NCBI GenBank assembly: GCA_900544945.1
Contig: UQXG01000010.1
Location: forward strand, 1-25,862
Source: an uncultured Eubacteriales bacterium
Lineage (GTDB): Bacteria; Bacillota; Clostridia; Oscillospirales; Oscillospiraceae
Reading direction: 5' to 3'
DNA length: 25,862 nucleotides
A model generated the notes under the pieces. It did not search any database. It had not been told where the DNA came from and saw only the letters and a list, made by a program, of their open reading frames with translations. Of the stretch, positions 7,587 through 13,362 are shown piece after piece. Within the stretch, counting starts at the first letter, position 1, and every line of letters begins with the position of its first letter. A program made the translations under genes and the position numbers.

Positions 7587-7726
7587 TACAGGCCCCCTCT
7601 GGCAACGACCCAAAGCTGCCAGACCACAAACAGGAGAAACAGCACCAGGCCGATTCTGGCTCCCCAGACCTGCCAGCCGGGTCGCGGTTCATAGGGCTGC
7701 CGCTCCAATTCTTTCTTTTCTTCCAT
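7586..7726 (-). CDS. 46-aa single-pass membrane peptide coupled to ruvC
   Basis: The frame MEEKKELERQPYEPRPG... has a charged, Pro-rich N-terminus of about 20 residues. One hydrophobic segment (about 24-42, IGLVLFLLFVVWQLWVV) follows, then a short ARGGL tail, giving a predicted single-span protein with a cytoplasmic N-terminus. GAGGTGAG lies five bases before the ATG. Its stop shares one base with the ruvC start, so it may be needed for ruvC translation. I do not recognise a family; it could be a real membrane protein or chiefly a translational leader. Confidence 0.72.
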   Translation of the reverse strand: MEEKKELERQPYEPRPGWQVWGARIGLVLFLLFVVWQLWVVARGGL

Positions 7727-7788
7727 GGGTACTCACCTCTTGGGCATATCATAGCACATTTGTTTCAAAATTCCTAGTTTTATTTTCC

Positions 7789-7817
7789 TTGTTCCTTTTG
7801 AAAAGCTATGGTATGAT
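7789..7817 (+). promoter_or_regulatory. Promoter of the HAD hydrolase gene
   Basis: TTGTTC (7789-7794), 17-bp spacer, TATGAT (7812-7817). The divergent ruv operon has TATGATATGC on the other strand at about 7758-7749, without a clear -35 box. Confidence 0.65.
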
Positions 7818-7842
7818 ATGCAAAAGCAAAGGAGAAGTGCCA

Positions 7843-8511
7843 ATGTTGACATTATATAAAGAAAAAGCTCCCGTTGAGGGAGTGCTGTTTGACATGGACG
7901 GACTGGTGGTGGACACGGAGTGGATGTACTCCCGGTTCTGGATGGAGGCCTGCCGGTTCTACGGCTTTCCCATGACGAAGGAGCAGGCCCTGCAAATGCG
8001 CAGTCTGAACCACGCCCTGGGGCAAGCCAAGCTTCACGAGCTTTTCGGCGAGGGAGCCGACTACGAAACCATCCGCAAAAAGCGGATTGCGCTGATGGAC
8101 GCCTACGTCCTGGAAAACGGCGTTGCCCCAAAGCCCGGAATTTATGAGCTGCTGGACGCTCTGGACGAAAAGCACGTCCCCCGGGCGGTGACCAGCTCCT
8201 CCCCTCAAGCCCGGATTCGGGCGTACCTGGAACCTCTGGGACTGTATCACCGGTTCGGGAGGATCGTCACCGCCTACGACGTGCCCCATGGCAAGCCGGA
8301 GCCGGATATCTACCTGAAGGGTGCGGAGATTCTGGGGTTGGCTCCGGAAAAATGCCTTGCCCTGGAGGATTCCCCCTCCGGAATTCTCTCCGCCAGCCGA
8401 GCCGGCTGCCTGAGCGTGGTGATTCCCGACCAGGATCAGCCGGATGCCGGCACTCTGTCCCGGGTTTATGCCAAGGCGGACAGCCTGGCAGATATTATCG
8501 GCCTGCTATAA
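7843..8511 (+). CDS. HAD-superfamily hydrolase, beta-phosphoglucomutase-like
   Basis: A 222-aa subfamily IA HAD protein. Motif I is DMDGLVVDTE with nucleophile D17 and acid/base D19; motif II is TSSSP; motif III is GKPEPDIY; motif IV is ALEDSPSG. The helical cap lies between motifs I and II. Such proteins dephosphorylate or isomerise small phospho-metabolites; the substrate cannot be read. The start ATG at 7843 follows AAAGGAG, while the longer frame to 7789 lies in the promoter. Its last six bases overlap the 3' end of the convergent rluA-type gene, with no terminator visible between them. Confidence 0.92.
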   Translation: MLTLYKEKAPVEGVLFDMDGLVVDTEWMYSRFWMEACRFYGFPMTKEQALQMRSLNHALGQAKLHELFGEGADYETIRKKRIALMDAYVLENGVAPKPGIYELLDALDEKHVPRAVTSSSPQARIRAYLEPLGLYHRFGRIVTAYDVPHGKPEPDIYLKGAEILGLAPEKCLALEDSPSGILSASRAGCLSVVIPDQDQPDAGTLSRVYAKADSLADIIGLL

Positions 8512-9363
8512 GGAAGCATCCATATTCGACTGCAAAATCATAGGCTTTCTGGTGATCGGATGAGAAAATTCCAACATTTTCGCGCAAAGCATCTGATGGC
8601 TCAGGCCAAGTCGGGCGGAGAAGGTCTGGGATTCCTCGCTTCCGTACTGGGGGTCTCCCAGAATGGGAAAGCCCATATAGGCACAGTGCACCCGCAGCTG
8701 GTGGGTTCTTCCGGTGACCGGTCGGAGAGCCAGCTTGCTCCAGCCATCCCCCGCTTCCAAAAGCCGCCACCGGGTCAGCGAGGGCTTCCCTTCCGGGTTG
8801 ACATAACGCAAAAGGCTGGGTAATTCCCGGCGGGCAATGGGAGCATCGATAGTGCCGCTGTCCCCTTCCGGTCTGCCATAGACCAGGGCATAATAGGTTT
8901 TTTTCGCCCCGTTTTCCTGAAGCCGGGTGTGGACATAGGCGTTCTTCGCCAGCAGCACAATGCCGAAGGTGTCCCGATCCAGCCGGGTCATGGGGTGAAA
9001 GGCCAGATGCTGTCCGGTTTTCTGATAATACCCGGCCACAAGATTTGCCAGGGTTCCGGTGTTTTTCGCCCGGGATGGGTGAATCAGCATTCCGGCGGGC
9101 TTGTCCACCGCCAGAATGGCCTCGTCCTCATAAAGAATGGACAACTCCCCATCCTCCGCCGGATATTCCGGGTTCTCCTCGGGAAAGGCCACGGTAATGA
9201 TGTCCCCGGGGGATACCGGATAATTGGTACGCTGAGCAGCGCCGTTGACCCGGAGGGAATCTCCCCATTTGAGCTTGTTCATGAGCCCGGTGGACATTTT
9301 CAGCTCTCCCCGCAGGAAAGAAGAAAGCCGTCCTTTCCGATTTGCCGTCCATTTTAGTTCCAC
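8506..9363 (-). CDS. RluA-family RNA pseudouridine synthase
   Basis: A 285-aa protein with a short S4-like N-terminal region (RVNGAAQRTNYPVSPGDIITV) and a RluA catalytic domain. The catalytic motif is TRLDRDTFG with D129 as the presumed nucleophilic Asp; the usual form is HRLDxxTSG, so the first His and the Ser are replaced. Later motifs include GRTHQLRVH and GDPQYG. It isomerises uridines in rRNA or tRNA; the target site is not readable. I chose GTG at 9363 because GGGGGGTGA sits just upstream and the product then begins VELKW, like relatives; ATG at 9390 is possible but lies beside a repeat. A -10-like TATAAT is at 9432-9427. Confidence 0.92.
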   Translation of the reverse strand: MELKWTANRKGRLSSFLRGELKMSTGLMNKLKWGDSLRVNGAAQRTNYPVSPGDIITVAFPEENPEYPAEDGELSILYEDEAILAVDKPAGMLIHPSRAKNTGTLANLVAGYYQKTGQHLAFHPMTRLDRDTFGIVLLAKNAYVHTRLQENGAKKTYYALVYGRPEGDSGTIDAPIARRELPSLLRYVNPEGKPSLTRWRLLEAGDGWSKLALRPVTGRTHQLRVHCAYMGFPILGDPQYGSEESQTFSARLGLSHQMLCAKMLEFSHPITRKPMILQSNMDASL

Positions 9364-9394
9364 CTCTTCACCCCCCCAAACCGATTTCATGGAT

Positions 9395-9421
9395 GTAGGG
9401 GCCGATGCCCTCATCGGCCCC
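9395..9421. repeat. Palindromic repeat unit GTAGGGGCCGATG
   Basis: Perfect 10-bp arms GGGGCCGATG (9398-9407) and CATCGGCCCC (9412-9421). Related units occur at 23997-24020 and, inverted, at 24047-24072. Here it would fall at the very 5' end of the rluA-type transcript if the TATAAT at 9432-9427 is used. Confidence 0.75.
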
Positions 9422-9447
9422 TGTCTATTATACACCAACGATAGAAC

Positions 9448-9480
9448 AGAAAACGACCCTGCCGGAATTTCGGCAGGGTC
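9448..9480 (-). terminator. Terminator of infC-rpmI-rplT
   Basis: Arms GACCCTGCCG/CGGCAGGGTC (9455-9464/9471-9480), six-base loop, then GTTTTC on the minus strand, nine bases past the rplT stop. Confidence 0.9.
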
Positions 9481-9488
9481 AGATTTTC

Positions 9489-9845
9489 TTAGTTCAGAGC
9501 AGCCTTGGCCTTGGCCACAACCGCGGCGAAAGCAGCGGTGTCCTGGATAGCCATCTCGGACAGGCTCTTCCGGTTCATCTCGATGCCGGCCTTCTTCACA
9601 CCGTTCATGAAGGTGGAGTAGTTCATGCCGTAGGGAGCGACGGATGCGCTGATCCGGGCGATCCACAGACGACGGTAATCACGCTTCTTCTGCTTGCGGC
9701 CCTTGAAAGCGTAGTTGCCGGACTTCATGACCTGCTGCTTGGCCATCTTGAAGTGCTTGGACTTGGAACCCCAGTAGCCCTTAGCCAGCTTCAGGGTAGC
9801 GTTTCTTCTCTTGCGCGTCATCATTGCGCCTTTAACTCTTGCCAT
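9489..9845 (-). CDS. rplT: 50S ribosomal protein L20
   Basis: A 118-aa protein of normal length, starting MARVKGAMMTRKRRNATLKLAKGY-like, with the basic N-terminal extension and the globular RRLWIARI and NRKSLSEMA segments typical of L20. It binds 23S rRNA early in 50S assembly and in Firmicutes represses its own operon by binding the infC leader. AGGAGG precedes the ATG; 22 bases separate it from rpmI. Confidence 0.98.
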   Translation of the reverse strand: MARVKGAMMTRKRRNATLKLAKGYWGSKSKHFKMAKQQVMKSGNYAFKGRKQKKRDYRRLWIARISASVAPYGMNYSTFMNGVKKAGIEMNRKSLSEMAIQDTAAFAAVVAKAKAALN

Positions 9846-9867
9846 TTCTCAGTATCCTCCTTCTGCC

Positions 9868-10065
9868 TTACTTGTAGGGAATCATTTCCTTGATGGCGCT
9901 GACGTTGGTCTGATCAGCGTAAGCGGTTGCGCGCAGATGGCGGGTACGCTTGGTGGTCTTCTTGGTCAGGATGTGGCTCTTGAAAGCGCGGGCTCTCTTA
10001 ACCTTACCGCTGGCGGTCAGGTTGAATCTCTTCTTAGCACCGCTATGGGTCTTCAGCTTGGGCAT
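9868..10065 (-). CDS. rpmI: 50S ribosomal protein L35
   Basis: A 65-aa protein with the L35 start MPKLKTHSGAKKRF and the segments GKVKRARAFKSHIL and KRTRHLR. It is the middle gene of infC-rpmI-rplT, with AAGGAG before the ATG and a 39-base gap after infC. Confidence 0.98.
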   Translation of the reverse strand: MPKLKTHSGAKKRFNLTASGKVKRARAFKSHILTKKTTKRTRHLRATAYADQTNVSAIKEMIPYK

Positions 10066-10104
10066 AGGTGGTTCTCCTTCCGATTCTCTTTGGTAATGAA
10101 TGAC

Positions 10105-10623
10105 TTACTTGCTATTCTTGGGGGTCAGGAAAATCGCCATGAAGCGACCTTCCAGCTTAGGGCTCTTTTCCATGCCGGCGATTTCCGCGCAGCTGGCGGC
10201 AAAGTCCAGAAGCAGCTTCTCACCAATGTTGGTATGCGCCATCTCACGGCCGCGGAAGCGGACGCTGACCTTCACTCGATTGCCGTCTGCCAGGAACTTC
10301 TGAGCAGCCTTAATCTTGGTGTTCAGGTCATTGGTGTCGATGCTGGGGCTCATGCGGATTTCCTTGATTTCCACGACCCGCTGGTTCTTTCTGGCATCCT
10401 TCTCCCGCTTCTTCTGATCGTAGCAGAATTTGGAATAGTCCATGATTTTGCAGACGGGGGGAACCGCGTTGGGAGAAATCTTCACCAGATCCATGCCCTG
10501 CTCCTCTGCCATGGCGTTTGCCTCGGCGGAAGAAACGATGCCCAGCTGGGCGCCGTCGGCACCGATCAGGCGGACTTCCTTGTCCCGGATCTCCTCATTG
10601 AGCTGATGGTCTAACTTTGCGAT
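10105..10623 (-). CDS. infC: Translation initiation factor IF-3, ATC start
   Basis: A 172-aa protein of usual length. The N-domain begins (I)AKLDHQLNEEIRDKEVRLI, with DYSKFCYDQKKREKDARKNQ as the linker; the C-domain holds EIRMSPSIDTNDLNTK and VKVSVRFRGREMAH. The factor checks initiator tRNA and start codons on the 30S subunit. The frame extends upstream to an ATG at 10722, but that stretch is the leader with its terminator. The consensus site GGAGGTG lies eight bases before ATC at 10623-10621, where homologues begin. IF3 discriminates against ATT/ATC/ATA starts, so this codon should give autoregulation as with the AUU start of E. coli infC. Confidence 0.96.
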   Translation of the reverse strand: MAKLDHQLNEEIRDKEVRLIGADGAQLGIVSSAEANAMAEEQGMDLVKISPNAVPPVCKIMDYSKFCYDQKKREKDARKNQRVVEIKEIRMSPSIDTNDLNTKIKAAQKFLADGNRVKVSVRFRGREMAHTNIGEKLLLDFAASCAEIAGMEKSPKLEGRFMAIFLTPKNSK

Positions 10624-10760
10624 GGTAAGCACCTCCAAATAAACAACAAAAAGCGGATGCCCGAGCATCCGCATAATTCCTGGTTCTCCCGAAAGGGAAA
10701 GGGAATATGAACCGTTTCGCATAGCTTACGGTGAGGCGGATGTTCAGCCTTCTTGATTAC
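10624..10760 (-). ncRNA. infC leader, L20-leader-like attenuator
   Basis: A leader of about 137 nt between the promoter and infC. It ends in a strong terminator: GCGGATGC/GCATCCGC arms (10653-10660/10665-10672) and a T run. An upstream segment at 10737-10744 can pair with the first terminator arm (ACATCCGC with GCGGATGT/C), giving a mutually exclusive antiterminator. This matches the L20-controlled leader known in Firmicutes; L20 binding here is inferred from gene order. Confidence 0.75.
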
Positions 10761-10766
10761 CTGCGC

Positions 10767-10795
10767 ATTTTAGCACAGCTATCCCCCATTGTCAA
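10767..10795 (-). promoter_or_regulatory. Promoter of the infC operon
   Basis: On the minus strand TTGACA (10795-10790), 17-bp spacer, TAAAAT (10772-10767). It lies between the aspartokinase stop and the infC leader. Confidence 0.88.
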
Positions 10796-10845
10796 GGGGT
10801 ATTTTCTATATTTTCTGTCTGCTGAATATCTTATGCCCCGGCCGG

Positions 10846-11583
10846 TTAGAATGATTCCAGGTTTCCGACAACGGTTCCCGGCGCGCCTGTGAAGGCAGAC
10901 AGAACCTCCAGTTCCAGGCCCTTCTCCTTGGCCAGCTGCACCGAACGGTCATGGAGCACCTGGGCCCCGTTTTCCACCAGTGCCAGCATGGTGTCGTAGC
11001 GGATTTGCCGGAACCGTCTGGCATCGGGAAACAGCCTGGGGTCCCGGTCGTACACCCCGTCTACATCCGTAAAAATCTGGCACCGATCTGCCTGAAGCCA
11101 GGCCGCCAGCGCCACCGCCGTGGTATCCGAGCCGCCCCGCCCCAGGGTGGTAATGTCTCCGTCCGGAGCCACACCCTGAAAGCCCGCAACGACTACAATT
11201 TTCCCCGCCTCCAGCTCCCGGAGAATTCTCCCGGTATCCACGGTCAGAATCCGGGCGTTGGCGTGGTTCCCATCGGTATGGATTCCCGCCTGCCAGCCGG
11301 TAAGGCTCACCGCCGGACAACCCATGGCACCGATGGCCATGGCCATGAGGGCCGCGGACATCTGCTCTCCGGCGGCCAGATAGGCATCCATTTCCCGGAC
11401 GGCTCTGCGGCGGTTCAGCTGGGAAGCCCGCCGGATCATTTCATCTGTGGTGTCACCCTGGGCAGAGACGACAATGACCATCTGATTTCCCTGCCGGGAA
11501 AGCTCCGCCGACCGTCGGGCCGCCGCCCGAATCCGTCCGGCATCCGCCAGGGACGTTCCTCCGTACTTCTGGACAAGAAGCAT
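10846..11583 (-). CDS. Aspartokinase-type catalytic domain lacking ACT domains
   Basis: A 245-aa amino-acid kinase whose motifs match aspartate kinases: KYGGTSLAD near the N-terminus, VVSAQGDTTDEM, the GEQ segment, GRGGSDTTAVALAA, FTDVDGVYDRDPR and GAQVLHDRSV. It would phosphorylate aspartate at the head of the Lys/Thr/Met pathway. Typical enzymes have about 400 residues with two C-terminal ACT domains for feedback control; this one stops right after the kinase domain at a clean TAA. The ATG at 11583 is preceded by GGGAGGGAGG. A separate ACT protein lies upstream on the same strand, beyond a terminator. Activity is likely because motifs are intact; feedback control is unclear. Confidence 0.88.
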   Translation of the reverse strand: MLLVQKYGGTSLADAGRIRAAARRSAELSRQGNQMVIVVSAQGDTTDEMIRRASQLNRRRAVREMDAYLAAGEQMSAALMAMAIGAMGCPAVSLTGWQAGIHTDGNHANARILTVDTGRILRELEAGKIVVVAGFQGVAPDGDITTLGRGGSDTTAVALAAWLQADRCQIFTDVDGVYDRDPRLFPDARRFRQIRYDTMLALVENGAQVLHDRSVQLAKEKGLELEVLSAFTGAPGTVVGNLESF

Positions 11584-11644
11584 ACTCCTCCCTCCCGGCA
11601 CAGCCTATGTCAAGGAAGGGCAGAATGTGACGAAAGGGCAGACG

Positions 11645-11672
11645 AAAAAAGGGGGCATCCGAAGATGCCCCC
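11645..11672 (-). terminator. Terminator between the ACT protein and the aspartokinase
   Basis: Perfect 9-bp arms GGGGGCATC/GATGCCCCC (11651-11659/11664-11672) around a TTCG loop (minus strand), followed by six T. It ends the ACT transcript 16 bases after its stop. It leaves only about 60 bases before the kinase gene, so read-through or a weak promoter must supply the kinase. Confidence 0.93.
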
Positions 11673-11687
11673 AAGCTTTTCCATAGT

Positions 11688-12128
11688 TTAACCTGCCAGA
11701 ACTTCCGCCTTGACCACGCCCCGGGTGGCGCTCAGCTGCCGCAGCATCTCCTCCAGAGGCACCGTCAAATCCATGGTCTCCGCGGAAATGGTGACCACCG
11801 CCGTGCCGTTGGTGGGCACGATGGAATTGATGGTGATGATGTTGGCCTTGGTATCGGCAAACACTGCCAGAATGTGGGACAGCAGTCCCGGCTCGTCGTG
11901 GAGCAGCAGCTGGAAGGTTATGATCCGGCCGGTCATCATATTCTGAAAGGGAAGCACCGCGTCCCGGTACTTATAGAAAGCGCTGCGGCTGATGTCCGTC
12001 ATCTTGGTGGCTTCGTTCACCGTAGCTGCTTCGCCGGTGGACAGCAAACGCTTGGCCTCCGCCACCTTCAGAAATACTTCCGGCAGTGCGGATGCTTCCA
12101 CAATGTAGTATTGGGGTTTGGTTGACAT
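11688..12128 (-). CDS. ACT-domain regulator-like protein (UPF0735/PheB type)
   Basis: A 146-aa protein. The N-terminal half resembles a helix-turn-helix (STGEAATVNEATKMTDISRSAFYKYRDAV). The C-terminal half is an ACT domain (FQLLLHDEPGLLSHILAVFADTKANIITIN). This is the architecture of the UPF0735 family, including B. subtilis PheB, often found near homoserine or aromatic amino-acid genes. An amino-acid-sensing role is suggested by the ACT fold but no target is known. AGGAGGT lies six bases before the ATG at 12128. The much longer frame to 13091 is antisense to the permease gene. Confidence 0.88.
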   Translation of the reverse strand: MSTKPQYYIVEASALPEVFLKVAEAKRLLSTGEAATVNEATKMTDISRSAFYKYRDAVLPFQNMMTGRIITFQLLLHDEPGLLSHILAVFADTKANIITINSIVPTNGTAVVTISAETMDLTVPLEEMLRQLSATRGVVKAEVLAG

Positions 12129-12186
12129 GTTCGACCTCCTGATACGCTCGTTCTCGACTGAACGACATCTGTTCTCCATGTAAGCT

Positions 12187-12214
12187 ATTGTAACACACAT
12201 TTTGAAAAAAGCAA
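12187..12214 (-). promoter_or_regulatory. Promoter of the ACT-protein gene
   Basis: On the minus strand TTGCTT (12214-12209), 16-bp spacer, TACAAT (12192-12187) with an upstream TG extension. Confidence 0.6.
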
Positions 12215-12246
12215 CCCTTATCTTCCCATCGAAAGGAGCTTCCGTC

Positions 12247-13290
12247 ATGGGCTTTCCCCGAAAAGACATTCTGACGCTTCTGGCCGGCTCTGTCCTTCTG
12301 TGGTTGGCAGTCCGGTTTCTGCTGCCCCTGATCCGCCCCTTTCTGCTGGGCCTTGTCCTGGCATTGGCGGCGGAGCCCATGGTACGCTTTCTGGAAAAAC
12401 GCCTCCGGCTGCCCCGGCAGGCCGCCGCCGGTCTGGGCGTGAGCATGGCCTTCTGCTTTCTTGCTTTGCTTGTGACGGTGCTGTGCGCCGCGGCGGTGCG
12501 GCAGCTGCGCTCCCTGGCGGGAATCCTGCCCGGCCTGGAGGATGCCGCCCGTCGGGCTCTGGAGCTGACGCAGACCAACCTGCTGGCCCTGGCTGCCCGG
12601 GCTCCCCGGAATCTGCGGCCTGTGCTGACGGAGCATCTGCGTCTGCTGTTTTCCGACGGCAGCACCCTGCTGGGAAAGATCACCGCCTGGCTTCTGGGGC
12701 TGGCAGGTGGGATTCTGGGCCGTCTGCCGGACAGTGCCCTGGGCTTCGGCACCGGAATTCTCTCTGCCTTTCTTCTTTCCGCGCGCCTTCCGAAAATCCG
12801 CCGGTGGCTCCTGGGGAAAATTCCCCAGGAACGGCTGAATGTCCTTCTTGGCCGATTCCGGCGGCTGCGTCGGATGCTCCTGGGCTGGCTGACGGCCCAG
12901 CTGAAGCTGATGAGCGTCACCTTCTGCATTCTGGCGGCGGGACTGACCCTGCTGCGGATTCCCAGGAGCCTTCTGTGGGCTTTCGTCATCGCTCTGGTGG
13001 ATGCCCTGCCCGTCTTCGGCACGGGGACGGTGCTGATCCCCTGGGCGCTGGTGTGCTTTCTGCAAGGGAACCGGGTTCTGGCTCTGGGCATTGCCGGAAC
13101 CTACGCCACCGCCGCTCTGACCCGCTCCATTCTGGAACCCAAGCTTCTGGGCCGTCACCTGGGGCTGGATCCGCTGGCCACCCTGGCGGCCCTGTATATC
13201 GGCTGTCGGCTGTGGGGCATTGCCGGGATGATTGCCGCGCCCATGATCACCGTGGCCCTGCTGCAATTGCGCCGTGCCCCGGGGGAATGA
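12247..13290 (+). CDS. AI-2E family transporter, YtvI-like membrane protein
   Basis: A 347-aa, very hydrophobic protein with about seven to eight membrane segments. The conserved region DALPVFGTGTVLIPWAL and a later ILEPKLLGRHLGLDPLATL are the hallmarks of the PF01594 (AI-2E/PerM) family. The GTGTVLIPW form is close to the sporulation protein YtvI. The role may be in sporulation or export; the substrate is unknown. The chosen ATG at 12247 follows AAAGGAG by eight bases; the frame opens earlier, at 12202, over the divergent promoter. It is divergent from the ACT gene. Confidence 0.87.
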   Translation: MGFPRKDILTLLAGSVLLWLAVRFLLPLIRPFLLGLVLALAAEPMVRFLEKRLRLPRQAAAGLGVSMAFCFLALLVTVLCAAAVRQLRSLAGILPGLEDAARRALELTQTNLLALAARAPRNLRPVLTEHLRLLFSDGSTLLGKITAWLLGLAGGILGRLPDSALGFGTGILSAFLLSARLPKIRRWLLGKIPQERLNVLLGRFRRLRRMLLGWLTAQLKLMSVTFCILAAGLTLLRIPRSLLWAFVIALVDALPVFGTGTVLIPWALVCFLQGNRVLALGIAGTYATAALTRSILEPKLLGRHLGLDPLATLAALYIGCRLWGIAGMIAAPMITVALLQLRRAPGE

Positions 13291-13310
13291 AAGAAAATTC
13301 CATCTTCCTA

Positions 13311-13339
13311 TTGTACATTGTCCGGTTTTTTGTTATAAT
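13311..13339 (+). promoter_or_regulatory. recJ promoter
   Basis: TTGTAC (13311-13316), 17-bp spacer, exact TATAAT (13334-13339). The predicted start, at about 13346, leaves only about 17 bases before the first recJ ATG. Confidence 0.85.
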
Positions 13340-13362
13340 GTAAGGAAAATGCTTATTACTGG

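Noticed and set aside
11688..13266. Minus-strand frames of 467 and 431 aa across the permease gene
   Set aside because: Only the last 146 codons of the first are real (ACT protein, own ribosome site at 12128). The rest is Arg/Ser- or Gln/Gly-rich antisense of the permease.
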